Shown here in pieces: positions 26,174-34,027 of a stretch of DNA of 51,715 nucleotides. Made by a program: the position numbers and the translations under genes. Positions within the stretch are counted from its first letter, which is position 1. Every line of letters starts with the position of its first letter. The DNA is from an uncultured Eubacteriales bacterium (lineage in GTDB: Bacteria > Bacillota > Clostridia > Oscillospirales > Oscillospiraceae). The notes under the pieces are model-generated. The model saw nothing but the letters and a program-made list of their open reading frames with translations. It searched no databases and was not told the DNA's origin. The stretch spans positions 1-51,715 of the forward strand of contig UQUO01000012.1 in NCBI GenBank assembly GCA_900544295.1. Reading direction: 5' to 3'.

Positions 26174-28000
26174 ATGTGCGGAATCATCGGCTTCACAGGC
26201 GGGCGCGAGGCGGCGCCGGTGCTGCTGGAGGGGCTGAAGGCCCTGGAATACCGGGGCTACGACTCGGCAGGTCTCGCCGTCATGGGCGAGGCCGGGCTGG
26301 AGCTCGCCAAGACCGGCGGGCGCATCGAGGCACTGTGTGAAAAGACGCACGGCGGCGCGGACCTGCCCGGGTACTCCGGCATAGGCCACACCCGCTGGGC
26401 CACCCACGGCGCGCCAACTGATTTGAACGCCCACCCCCACGTCAGCAACAACGGCAAGTTCGCCGTCGTCCACAACGGCATCATCGAAAACTACTCGGCC
26501 CTGCGCGAGGAGCTCACGGCCCGCGGCTGCGTCTTTCTGAGCGAGACGGACACCGAGGTGGTCGTCCACCTGCTCGAAACCTGCTACACGGGGGACATCA
26601 AACAGGCCCTCATGCGCACGGCCGCCCGGCTGGAGGGCAGCTATGCCCTGGGCATACTCTGCACCGACGCACCGGGGAAGCTCTACGCCCTGCGCGAGGC
26701 CAGCCCCCTCATTCTCGGCCTAGGCGCGGGTGAGAACTACTTTGCCTCCGACGTCACGGCGCTCGTGGCGCACACGCGCAGCGCCGTCTTTCTCGAAGAC
26801 GGCCAGTTCGCAGAGCTGACTGCGGAGGGCGTAACTGTCTTCGACGGCGCCGGCAGGCCCATAGACGCGCCCGTCACGCGCATAGAGTGGAGCGTCGAGG
26901 CCGCGGAAAAGGGCGGCTATGAGCATTTCATGCTCAAGGAGATAATGGAGCAGCCCCGGGCCGTGCGCGCTGCGCTGGAGCCGCGCCTGCGCGGCGGCGG
27001 CATCGAGTTCGAGGAGCTGGGCATAAGCGACGAGGCGCTTCGGAACGTGCGCTCCGTCGTCATCACCGCCTGCGGCTCGGCCTACTACGCGGGCTGCGTC
27101 GGCAGGCACGCCATCGAGCGGCTCTGCCGCCTGCCGGTCACGGCAGAGCTGGCCAGCGAGCTGCGCTACTCAGACCCGCTCATAGGGCCGGAGACCCTGG
27201 TCATCGCGCTCTCCCAGTCCGGCGAGACGGCCGACACCCTCGCCGCGGCGCGAGAGTGCAAGGCCCGGGGCGCGCGGCTCCTCGCCATCGTGAACGTTGT
27301 GGGCAGCAGCCTCGCCAAGCTCGCGGACGACCTCATCTACACCCGAGCGGGGCCGGAGATCGCCGTCGCCTCGACGAAGGGCTACACGACGCAGGTGGCC
27401 GTCATCTGCGCGCTGGCCGCGCACCTGGCGCACCGCCTCGGACGCATAGGCGGGGCCGAGCTGCGTCGGCTGGCTGGCAGGCTCTACCTCATACCCGACG
27501 CCATCCAGCGCGCCATAGACATGAACAGCGCCCTTCCCGCCCTCGCGAAGCGTTATTGCCTGGGCGACGCGCTGTATTATATCGGACGCAACGTGGACTA
27601 TGCCGTCGCCCTTGAGGCGGCACTCAAAATGAAGGAGATAAGCTACGACCACTCCGAGGCCTACGCCGCGGGCGAGCTCAAGCACGGCACCATCGCCCTC
27701 ATCTCCGACGGCACACCCGTTGTCGCGCTCTGCTGCCGCGAGGAGCTGCTGGGCAAGATGATAAGCGGCATCGAGGAGGTCAAGGCCCGCGGGGCCAAGG
27801 TGCTTGCCGTCGCCCGGTCCGGGGAGCGGCGCATCCTCGCCGCGGCGGACGACGTCATCTATGTCCCCGGCACGGAGCCGCTCTTCGACGCCATAGCAGA
27901 GATAGTCCCGCTCCAGCTGCTCGCCTACTACGCCGCGCGGGAGAAGGGCTGCGACATAGATAAGCCACGCAACCTTGCAAAATCCGTCACGGTGGAGTGA
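26174..28000 (+). CDS. glmS: Glutamine-fructose-6-phosphate aminotransferase (isomerising)
   Basis: A 608-residue enzyme that makes glucosamine 6-phosphate, the entry to peptidoglycan precursors. It has an N-terminal glutaminase with Cys2 (MCGIIGFTG) and HTRWATHG, and two SIS sugar-isomerase domains (ITACGSAYYAG, LSQSGETADTL, EISYDHSEAYAAGELKHG), ending in DKPRNLAKSVTVE. AAAGGAG precedes ATG 26174. Only 16 bases separate it from purA, so there is no room for a glmS ribozyme; control must come from the operon promoter and leader. Confidence 0.95.
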   Translation: MCGIIGFTGGREAAPVLLEGLKALEYRGYDSAGLAVMGEAGLELAKTGGRIEALCEKTHGGADLPGYSGIGHTRWATHGAPTDLNAHPHVSNNGKFAVVHNGIIENYSALREELTARGCVFLSETDTEVVVHLLETCYTGDIKQALMRTAARLEGSYALGILCTDAPGKLYALREASPLILGLGAGENYFASDVTALVAHTRSAVFLEDGQFAELTAEGVTVFDGAGRPIDAPVTRIEWSVEAAEKGGYEHFMLKEIMEQPRAVRAALEPRLRGGGIEFEELGISDEALRNVRSVVITACGSAYYAGCVGRHAIERLCRLPVTAELASELRYSDPLIGPETLVIALSQSGETADTLAAARECKARGARLLAIVNVVGSSLAKLADDLIYTRAGPEIAVASTKGYTTQVAVICALAAHLAHRLGRIGGAELRRLAGRLYLIPDAIQRAIDMNSALPALAKRYCLGDALYYIGRNVDYAVALEAALKMKEISYDHSEAYAAGELKHGTIALISDGTPVVALCCREELLGKMISGIEEVKARGAKVLAVARSGERRILAAADDVIYVPGTEPLFDAIAEIVPLQLLAYYAAREKGCDIDKPRNLAKSVTVE

Positions 28001-28015
28001 AGAGGAGGCTAAGCT

Positions 28016-29542
28016 GTGGAAAAGATACTAGTCATAGACTTCGGGGGCCAGTACGGCCTCCTCATCGCCCGCCGCGTGCGCGAGCAGGGCGTTTTCGCCG
28101 AGGTGCTGCCCTGGCGGGCGGCGAGCCCGGAGCGCGTGCGCGCCTCCGGGTACAGCGGCATAATACTCACGGGCGGGCCGCAGAGCGTGACGGACGCCGC
28201 CGCGCCCCGGTGCAGCCGGGAGATATTCCACCTGGGCGTCCCTGTCCTCGGGATCTGCTACGGCTGCCAGCTCATGGCCGTGTTAGAGGGCGGCGAGGTC
28301 GGCCCTGCCGGGGCCATGGGTGAATACGGCGGCGTACGCCTGAGCGCGCGGGAGAGCGCGCTCTTTTCCGGCTGCTGCGGCGAGAGCCTGTGCTGGATGA
28401 GCCACACGGACAGGGTGCTGCGCACGCCGGAAGGCTTCGAGGTCACGGCCTCGACGGAGCGCTGCCCCGTCGCCGCCATGGAAAACCCCGCCGCGCGGCT
28501 TTATGGAGTGCAGTTCCACCCCGAGGTTACGCACACGGAGCGCGGCGCCGACATCCTGGCAAACTTCCTCTTCCGGGTCTGCGGCTGCACGCGAAGCTGG
28601 CGGATGGGGGATTACGCCGGGCAGCTCATTGAAAAATATCGCCGGGAGCTTGCCGGGGCACGGGCGCTCTGCGCCCTGAGCGGGGGCGTGGATTCCGCCG
28701 TGGCGGCGGCTCTGCTCGAGGGCGCGATGGGCGGGCGGCTCACCTGCGTCTTTGTGGACCACGGCCTGCTGCGCGAGGGCGAGGCAGAGCTGGTCGAAGC
28801 CTCCTTCGGACAAAGCGGCGGCCTGAGCTTTGTGCGCGTGGATGCGAAGGAGCGCTTCCTGAACCGGCTGCGCGGCGTCACCGATCCAGAGGCCAAGCGC
28901 CGCGCCATAGGCGAGGAGTTCGTGCGCGTCTTCGAGGCCGAGGCGCGGAAGCTCGGAGGGCCGGAATACCTCGTCCAGGGAACCATCTACCCCGACGTGG
29001 TCGAAAGCGGCTCAGGCGAGGCGGCTACGATAAAGAGCCACCACAACGTGGGCGGCCTGCCCGCGGACATGGAATTCAAGGGAGTGGTCGAGCCTCTGCG
29101 GGAGCTCTTCAAAGACGAGGTGCGCGCCCTGGGCCGCGAGCTCGGCCTGCCGGAGGCGCTGGTGGACCGCCAGCCCTTCCCCGGCCCGGGCCTCGCCGTG
29201 CGCGTCGTGGGCGAGGTGACCGAGGAGCGCCTGCGCACGCTCCGCCGGGCCGACGCCATCTTCCGGGAGGAGATATCCCAGCTCGGCGAGCGGCCCGACC
29301 AGTATTTTGCCGTTCTCACCGGAGCGCGCAGCGTGGGCGTGCGCGGCGACGCGCGGAGTTTTGGGGAAGTTTTGGCCCTGCGTGCCGTCACGACCGACGA
29401 CTTCATGACCGCCGACTGGTCCCGCCTGCCCCTGGACGCCCTGGCCCGCGCCTCTGAGCGCATCACCGGCGAACTGCCGGAGATCTCCCGCGTTGTATAT
29501 GACATCACGAGTAAGCCCCCCGCGACGGTGGAGTGGGAATGA
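28016..29542 (+). CDS. guaA: GMP synthase (glutamine-hydrolysing)
   Basis: A 508-residue, full-length enzyme that converts XMP to GMP. The N-terminal class I amidotransferase has GICYGCQLM with the catalytic cysteine and GVQFHPEVTHTE with the catalytic His-Glu; the ATP pyrophosphatase has LSGGVDSAVAAALL; the C-terminal dimerisation domain ends KPPATVEWE. GAGGAGG precedes the GTG start at 28016, 16 bases after glmS. It is the last gene of the glutamine-use operon, followed by a hairpin at 29551. Confidence 0.95.
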   Translation: MEKILVIDFGGQYGLLIARRVREQGVFAEVLPWRAASPERVRASGYSGIILTGGPQSVTDAAAPRCSREIFHLGVPVLGICYGCQLMAVLEGGEVGPAGAMGEYGGVRLSARESALFSGCCGESLCWMSHTDRVLRTPEGFEVTASTERCPVAAMENPAARLYGVQFHPEVTHTERGADILANFLFRVCGCTRSWRMGDYAGQLIEKYRRELAGARALCALSGGVDSAVAAALLEGAMGGRLTCVFVDHGLLREGEAELVEASFGQSGGLSFVRVDAKERFLNRLRGVTDPEAKRRAIGEEFVRVFEAEARKLGGPEYLVQGTIYPDVVESGSGEAATIKSHHNVGGLPADMEFKGVVEPLRELFKDEVRALGRELGLPEALVDRQPFPGPGLAVRVVGEVTEERLRTLRRADAIFREEISQLGERPDQYFAVLTGARSVGVRGDARSFGEVLALRAVTTDDFMTADWSRLPLDALARASERITGELPEISRVVYDITSKPPATVEWE

Positions 29543-29550
29543 AGCAGCGC

Positions 29551-29588
29551 AACCGGCAAGGCATCGCAAAAACGAGGCCTTGCCGGTT
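29551..29588 (+). terminator. Terminator of the glnN-guaA operon
   Basis: AACCGGCAAGGC at 29551-29562 pairs with GCCTTGCCGGTT at 29577-29588. The T-run is weak (TAGCTTTG). Confidence 0.65.
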
Positions 29589-29638
29589 TAGCTTTGAAGC
29601 TGCATGCCCGAAATTTTAAACCATGGCTCATAAAGCTG

Positions 29639-29691
29639 TTGACAAACAACACGCAGAAGCATATACTGCATACATCAAAACAATTTGATGT
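29639..29691 (+). promoter_or_regulatory. Promoter and ArsR operator of the arsenic operon
   Basis: TTGACA at 29639-29644 and TATACT at 29662-29667 are 17 bases apart. Immediately downstream is a perfect inverted repeat, ACATCAAA (29672-29679), ACAA, TTTGATGT (29684-29691), in the usual place for an ArsR-family operator that blocks the promoter until arsenite is present. Confidence 0.85.
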
Positions 29692-29702
29692 GAGGTGAGC
29701 TG

Positions 29703-30017
29703 ATGGGGTGCCACCAAGAGGACGCCAAGGTGTTCAAGGCGCTGTGCGACCCAAAACGCCTTGCCATTCTGGAGCAGCTGCGCAGCGGCGAGAAATGCGC
29801 CTGCGTCTTGCAGGAGCCAATGGATCTTACGCAGTCCGGGCTGTCCTACCACATGAAAATCCTGTGTGATTCCGGTATCGTAAGCAGCAGGCAGGAAGGC
29901 AAATGGACGCATTACCGACTGAGTGCATCCGGCGGAGCATGGGCGCTGGAAAGGCTGCGGGCCATTCTTACTCCCGATACAGAGCAGGACGGCCCCTGCC
30001 CTTCCTGCAAAAGATAG
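29703..30017 (+). CDS. arsR: ArsR/SmtB-family metalloregulator
   Basis: A 104-residue winged-helix repressor. It has AKVFKALCDPKRLAILEQL, then the putative arsenite site C32-A-C34, the recognition helix LTQSGLSYHMKILCDSG and the wing RQEGKWTHYRLS. Members release DNA when trivalent arsenic binds the cysteines. The perfect operator palindrome 12 bases upstream indicates autoregulation of the whole operon. ATG 29703 is preceded by GTGAGG. Codon use and base composition from here to 31883 are visibly less GC-rich than the flanks. Confidence 0.9.
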   Translation: MGCHQEDAKVFKALCDPKRLAILEQLRSGEKCACVLQEPMDLTQSGLSYHMKILCDSGIVSSRQEGKWTHYRLSASGGAWALERLRAILTPDTEQDGPCPSCKR

Positions 30018-30105
30018 ACGCCATCATGACGGTGGCGTTTATCTCGGGCTAAAACATCAAAAATTTTTGATTTGTTGCCTGTTTTATGAAAGTGAGGTTT
30101 CTGTC

Positions 30106-31107
30106 ATGGGCGCATGGCAATTCTTTCAGGACGAGATTCTGGGAATGAAATGGTTGAACAGGCTGATTGGAAATGTACTGTCGCTTCTGGGACTGGACAT
30201 AGACGGACGTCTGGGCGGCAGCGTTCAGTTTTTCCTGTATGATGTGATCAAAATTACTGTTCTGCTCTGCTTGCTCATTTTTGTAATCTCTTATATACAA
30301 AGTTATTTCCCCCCTGAGAGCAGCAAGAAAATTTTAGGGCGCTTTCACGGGATCGGCGCAAATATCATTTCGGCTCTGCTGGGGACGGTAACGCCGTTTT
30401 GTTCCTGTTCCTCCATCCCGCTGTTCATAGGTTTTACCAGCGCGGGGCTTCCTTTGGGGGTGACTTTCTCTTTCTTGATTTCCTCACCGATGGTAGACTT
30501 GGGCAGTCTTGTGCTGCTGATGAGTGTTTTTGGAGCCAAAGTCGCGGTAATCTATGTGCTGGTGGGCTTGGCGATTGCCGTTGCGGGCGGTACAGTAATT
30601 GAAAAACTGCACATGGAAAAATATGTTGAGAGCTTCATCCTTTCCGCAGGCAGCGTGGATATCGAATCTCCCGTCCTGACCAAAGCAGAGCGTGCGGAAT
30701 ATGCAAAAGCGCAGGTTCTATCCACCTTTAAAAAGGTGTTCCCCTATATTCTAGCTGGTGTCGGCATCGGCGCAGTAATCCACAACTGGATACCTGAAAG
30801 CTGGATTGCGGCAGTTTTGGGCAGCAACAACCCCTTCGGGGTGCTCCTGGCGACTCTGGTGGGCGTGCCGATGTACGCGGATATTTTCGGCACCATCCCT
30901 GTGGCGGAGGCCCTGCTGGCAAAGGGCGCGCAGCTTGGCACAATCCTGGCCTTTATGATGGCGGTCACAACGCTGAGTCTGCCATCCATCATTATGCTGC
31001 GAAAGGCCGTCAAACCCAAACTGCTGGCTTTGTTTGTCGGCGTCTGTACGGCCGGCATCATTCTGGTGGGGTACTTGTTCAACGTGTTTCAGTTCATTAT
31101 TATTTGA
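30106..31107 (+). CDS. ArsP/DUF318-family permease
   Basis: A 333-residue polytopic membrane protein with about eight to ten hydrophobic segments. The family motif TPFCSCSSIPLFIGF (about 96-110, with C99 and C101) and the second half-repeat VPMYADIFGTIPVAEAL mark the DUF318/ArsP permeases, some of which export trivalent organoarsenicals or arsenite. The start is ATG 30106, with GTGAGG upstream; the longer open frame begins inside the arsR end. It sits between arsR and a thioredoxin-like protein, the usual arrangement in Clostridia. Confidence 0.85.
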   Translation: MGAWQFFQDEILGMKWLNRLIGNVLSLLGLDIDGRLGGSVQFFLYDVIKITVLLCLLIFVISYIQSYFPPESSKKILGRFHGIGANIISALLGTVTPFCSCSSIPLFIGFTSAGLPLGVTFSFLISSPMVDLGSLVLLMSVFGAKVAVIYVLVGLAIAVAGGTVIEKLHMEKYVESFILSAGSVDIESPVLTKAERAEYAKAQVLSTFKKVFPYILAGVGIGAVIHNWIPESWIAAVLGSNNPFGVLLATLVGVPMYADIFGTIPVAEALLAKGAQLGTILAFMMAVTTLSLPSIIMLRKAVKPKLLALFVGVCTAGIILVGYLFNVFQFIII

Positions 31108-31124
31108 TTCAGGAGGCAAAAATC

Positions 31125-31469
31125 ATGGGACTCTTCAGCAAAAGCAAAAAAGAGGAGACGACTTCCTGCTGCTGCGGCGGCTGCACGCCCGAGGCGATGG
31201 CTCAGGCTGAAACAGAAAAAACATCCGCCGGCATTAAGGTACTTGGTTCCGGCTGCGCCAAATGCAGCGCCCTGGAGCTGGCCGCCCGTGAGGCGCTGGC
31301 AGAGCTGGGCATGGATACCGAGATCGAGCATGTGACGGACTTTGCCAGGATCGCCGCCCATGGAGTGATGACGACCCCGGCGCTGGTAGTGGACGGGAAG
31401 GTCGTGTCCTATGGCAAGGTTTTGAAAAAGGATGAGGCCAAGGCGCTGATTCAGAAAGTTCGGGGCTAA
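31125..31469 (+). CDS. Small thioredoxin-like redox protein of the arsenic operon
   Basis: A 114-residue protein. A cysteine-rich head (C15-C17, C20) could bind metal; residues from about 36 form a thioredoxin-like fold of the type with an N-terminal redox site, CAKC (C44, C47), and a cis-proline region MTTPALVVDGK. Such proteins occur next to DUF318 permeases and are proposed to feed or receive thiol-reactive metalloids; this is not proven. AGGAGG precedes ATG 31125, 17 bases after the permease. It may be the reductant of ArsC encoded next. Confidence 0.85.
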   Translation: MGLFSKSKKEETTSCCCGGCTPEAMAQAETEKTSAGIKVLGSGCAKCSALELAAREALAELGMDTEIEHVTDFARIAAHGVMTTPALVVDGKVVSYGKVLKKDEAKALIQKVRG

Positions 31470-31472
31470 GGC

Positions 31473-31883
31473 ATGTCCCAAAAGCCAAAAGTGGCCTTCG
31501 TATGCGTCCACAATTCCTGCCGCAGCCAGATTGCGGAAGCCCTGGGCAAGCTGCTGGCTGCCGATGCGTTTGACAGCTATTCCGCGGGGACGGAGACCAA
31601 GCCGCAAATAAACCAGGACGCAGTACGGCTTATGAAGCGGCTCTATGGGGTTGATATGGAGCAGTCTCAGCGCAGCAAGCTGTTGTCTGAAATCCCCCCT
31701 GTTGATATTGTGATAACCATGGGCTGCAATGTAACCTGTCCTTCGCTGCCATGCCGATACCGGGAGGACTGGAGCCTGGATGACCCCACAGGCAAAGACG
31801 ACGATTGCTTTTTAGAGGCGATCTGCAGCATTGAAAAAAAGGTTTATGAGCTGAAAAACAGAGTTGGCAGCGGACTGTTGTAA
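31473..31883 (+). CDS. arsC: Arsenate reductase ArsC, thioredoxin-coupled type
   Basis: A 136-residue enzyme of the low-molecular-weight phosphatase fold that reduces arsenate to arsenite. The CX5R loop is C11-VHNSC-R17, with SQIAEAL following; the later cysteine pair in TMGCNVTCP (C85, C89) matches the redox cascade of Bacillus-type ArsC, and YREDWSLDDPTGKDD carries the general-acid aspartate. ATG 31473 lies three bases after the thioredoxin-like gene. With arsR and the permease it completes a detoxification operon that ends at a perfect terminator. Confidence 0.92.
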   Translation: MSQKPKVAFVCVHNSCRSQIAEALGKLLAADAFDSYSAGTETKPQINQDAVRLMKRLYGVDMEQSQRSKLLSEIPPVDIVITMGCNVTCPSLPCRYREDWSLDDPTGKDDDCFLEAICSIEKKVYELKNRVGSGLL

Positions 31884-31943
31884 GGCATTTAGAATTACGC
31901 CAAGCATACCTCACAGCAGCTGAATTTGCCGGGCAGGCAAAGG

Positions 31944-31971
31944 AAAAAGCCGGACAGTGTCCGGCTTTTTT
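31944..31971. terminator. Bidirectional terminator between arsC and the activase gene
   Basis: AAAAAGCCGGACA at 31944-31956 pairs with TGTCCGGCTTTTT at 31958-31970 (about three bases stay open as loop). T-rich tails on both strands serve the converging operons. Confidence 0.88.
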
Positions 31972-32762
31972 CATTTTGCGTATTCGGTTTTGGCCTTCAG
32001 GGCCGCGCCCAGGGCGGCGGTGGACTGCGGGAGGCTCAGGGCCTTTACCGGCTTGCCCAGAAGGTCTGCAAAAATGTCCGCTATGGCGGCGTTGTTCGCC
32101 ACGCCGCCGGAGAACACTATGGGCGGCTTGTACGTTATCTGCGCCGCCCGGCCCATGGAGATTATGCGCCGCGCGATGGAGCGGCCCGTACCCGCCGCAA
32201 TGTCCGCCACAGGCACCTTCTGCGATAGATAGGAGATTATCTCGCTCTCCGCAAATATCGTACACATGCTGCTTATCGTGCAGGGCTCCGTCGCCTGCTT
32301 CATGAGGTCCGAGAGCTCCGACATCTCTATGCCCAGCAGCCTGTGCGTCAGCACCTCGAAAAACCGGCCCGTGCCTGCCGCGCAGCGGTCGTTCATCTCA
32401 AAGCGCGTCACCGTGCCGTACTCGTCCAGCTCTATGACCTTGCTGTCCTGGCCGCCGATGTCGATTATCGTCCTCGCCGTGGGGTCCACGTAGTAGGTGC
32501 CCATGCCGTGGGCGATTATCTCAGGGATGTTCATATCCGCCCGCTCGTAGGCCTTGCGGCCGTAACCCGTGGATACGACGTACTTCACGTCCTCCTCCCG
32601 GACTCCCGCGGCCTCCAGCGCCGCGGCAAAGGCTTTGCTGCCGCTGACGTTGCGGTCAAACTCCGTCATCACGACCTGGAAGGTCAACATCTCGCCCTTC
32701 TCGTCCAGCAGCACGCACTTGGACGTGGTCGAGCCTATATCTACTCCTGCAAAAAGCTCCAT
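31971..32762 (-). CDS. 2-hydroxyacyl-CoA dehydratase activase (HgdC-like archerase)
   Basis: A 263-residue ASKHA-fold ATPase. It has GVDIGSTTSKCVLLD (phosphate 1), IIDIGGQDSKVIELD (phosphate 2) and FSGGVANNAA, and cysteines C127 (NDRCAAGTGRFFE) and C167 (SMCTIFAESE), the two ligands through which the homodimer holds one [4Fe-4S] cluster. Using ATP, activases inject a low-potential electron into 2-hydroxyacyl-CoA dehydratases or benzoyl-CoA reductases. I chose ATG 32762; an upstream TTG overlaps the previous gene. It is the only activase in the window and should serve the dehydratase-like proteins encoded at 34028-38198 and perhaps 48241-49548. Confidence 0.92.
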   Translation of the reverse strand: MELFAGVDIGSTTSKCVLLDEKGEMLTFQVVMTEFDRNVSGSKAFAAALEAAGVREEDVKYVVSTGYGRKAYERADMNIPEIIAHGMGTYYVDPTARTIIDIGGQDSKVIELDEYGTVTRFEMNDRCAAGTGRFFEVLTHRLLGIEMSELSDLMKQATEPCTISSMCTIFAESEIISYLSQKVPVADIAAGTGRSIARRIISMGRAAQITYKPPIVFSGGVANNAAIADIFADLLGKPVKALSLPQSTAALGAALKAKTEYAK

Positions 32763-32778
32763 TTCCGCTTCGTGTCCC

Positions 32779-32970
32779 TTATTTGCCCTCAAGCATGGTC
32801 TCGGCGCTGTTGAGCTCGTTGACTACGAACTCCCCGTCCATGAACTCCAGGCCGCAGCTGGGGCAGCGGTAACCCGTGGCGTCGGGCAGGTCCAAATCCT
32901 TGTAGGCGATCTTGATGTCGTCCACGTCTTCCATAGCCGCCTTGCAGTTAAAGCACTTCCACTGACTCAT
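32779..32970 (-). CDS. Small zinc-ribbon/rubredoxin-like protein (DVU_1557-like)
   Basis: A 63-residue protein with two Cys pairs, CFNC (residues 6-9) and CPSC (36-39), the spacing of a rubredoxin-type metal knuckle binding zinc or iron. The C-terminal half (GLEFMDGEFVVNELNS) is conserved-looking. It resembles the small DVU_1557-type redox proteins that accompany TrsS-like radical SAM and methyltransferase genes (recalled, not searched). It lies 16 bases before the activase start and after a small unknown gene in one operon; an electron-transfer role to the activase is possible. Confidence 0.75.
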   Translation of the reverse strand: MSQWKCFNCKAAMEDVDDIKIAYKDLDLPDATGYRCPSCGLEFMDGEFVVNELNSAETMLEGK

Positions 32971-32986
32971 TGCCCTTGCCTCCTTC

Positions 32987-33256
32987 TCAGTCTTCCTGCC
33001 CGGTGAGCAGTATAACGTAGCTGTAGAGGTTCAGTACCTCCACCTCGCCGCCGTTTACGGCGTATTCCACGTTGCAGGTGAAATTACCTATCTTCTTCTT
33101 GGCCAGATAGCGCTCCTCACCCTCGACATACAGCTTTTTGCCGGTGCTCTCGGCATAGTCCAGGACCTCGCGTATGTCCTCCTCGCGTATGCCGCGCTCT
33201 TCCATTATGGCCCTGATGTCGTCGCTCAGCTTGACGGGGACAGTTTTCGCATCCAC
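32987..33256 (-). CDS. Small conserved-looking protein of unknown function
   Basis: An 89-residue soluble protein, charged at the N-terminus (SDDIRAIMEERGIREEDIRE) with a beta-rich C-terminal half (KKKIGNFTCNVEYAVNGG). One cysteine is present and no known motif is seen. It is first in the operon with the zinc-ribbon and activase genes, 16 bases apart from the next, behind a promoter embedded in a 13-bp-arm palindrome. AGGTATGC just upstream of ATG 33256 provides a ribosome site. By context it belongs to the dehydratase system; its function is unknown. Confidence 0.7.
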   Translation of the reverse strand: MDAKTVPVKLSDDIRAIMEERGIREEDIREVLDYAESTGKKLYVEGEERYLAKKKIGNFTCNVEYAVNGGEVEVLNLYSYVILLTGQED

Positions 33257-33342
33257 TTTAGCATACCTCCACTTTTAATTATGTCCGCCTGCCTGCCGCA
33301 ACCTGCGGCGGGCATTATGTACAGCGTAAATATCACGATATA

Positions 33343-33378
33343 AGTATATCCTATTGACAGTTAAATGTCAATAGGATA
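33343..33378 (-). promoter_or_regulatory. Promoter embedded in a perfect palindromic operator
   Basis: On the minus strand, consensus TTGACA (33371-33366) and TATACT (33348-33343) are 17 bases apart. TATCCTATTGACA (33347-33359), GTTAAA, TGTCAATAGGATA (33366-33378) is a perfect inverted repeat with 13-bp arms covering the -35 box, the spacer and the edge of the -10 box. The size suits a TetR dimer or dimer pair; the TetR gene ends 21 bases upstream. Confidence 0.85.
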
Positions 33379-33398
33379 CGCTTTCCCCTCCGGCGATT

Positions 33399-33989
33399 TT
33401 ATGTGCTCTGCCGCTCCTTTGTGACGCACTTTTCGAGCAGGAAGTCTATCATCGAGGAAAACTGCTCTTTTGTGACCTCGGACAGGCCCGCGCAGGCCTG
33501 ATAGGCCTCATAGATGACGTAAGACTCCAGCAGGACATAGGCCTTGGCGTTTTCAGCCCAATCCTTTTGCGTCGCCTTGGAGCGCTTGGTCAGCTTGGCT
33601 ATGAAGTTGTAAAAAGGCCGTATCTCAGCGTCCTCCCGGAACTGGCTGCGCCCCTCGAAGAACATGAAAATGAAAATATTCCTGTTCTCGCTTGCAAACT
33701 GGAAGACCTGCATGGCTATGGTCTTGCAGAACTTGACCTTGTCCACCTGGCCCCTCAGCTCGTTGAGCGCATGATATATACTGTCGTAAAGCCCGTCAAA
33801 GCCGTCCGAAAGCACATATTTTTTGACTTCCGCGAGGTTTTCCACGTAATTATAGATAGTCATTGCGGAGACGCCGAGTTCCTTGGATATGCGGCGGGCG
33901 GAGAGCGCCTCCATGCCCTCGGAGTCAACTATCCGTACTGCGGCCCGGATGATCTCCTCTTTCCCGCACAACACCTTTTCTCGTGCCAT
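33399..33989 (-). CDS. TetR/AcrR-family transcriptional regulator
   Basis: A 196-residue repressor. The N-terminal HTH (residues about 10-55) includes EEIIRAAVRIVDSEGMEALS and RRISKELGVSAMTIYNYVEN; the C-terminal ligand domain is all-helical with several aromatic residues and cysteines. It follows the third dehydratase-like gene by 38 bases and is probably cotranscribed with it. The perfect palindrome between its end and the next operon is the likely operator, so it would control the small-protein/zinc-ribbon/activase operon. Its inducer may be the substrate or its CoA ester. Confidence 0.88.
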   Translation of the reverse strand: MAREKVLCGKEEIIRAAVRIVDSEGMEALSARRISKELGVSAMTIYNYVENLAEVKKYVLSDGFDGLYDSIYHALNELRGQVDKVKFCKTIAMQVFQFASENRNIFIFMFFEGRSQFREDAEIRPFYNFIAKLTKRSKATQKDWAENAKAYVLLESYVIYEAYQACAGLSEVTKEQFSSMIDFLLEKCVTKERQST

Positions 33990-34027
33990 TGCCTATCAAT
34001 TCCCTACTTTTCTGATTCTCTGTTCTC

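Noticed and set aside
23252..26196. Long minus-strand open frames opposite asnB and purA
   Set aside because: They mirror real, motif-complete enzymes and lack ribosome sites and recognisable domains.
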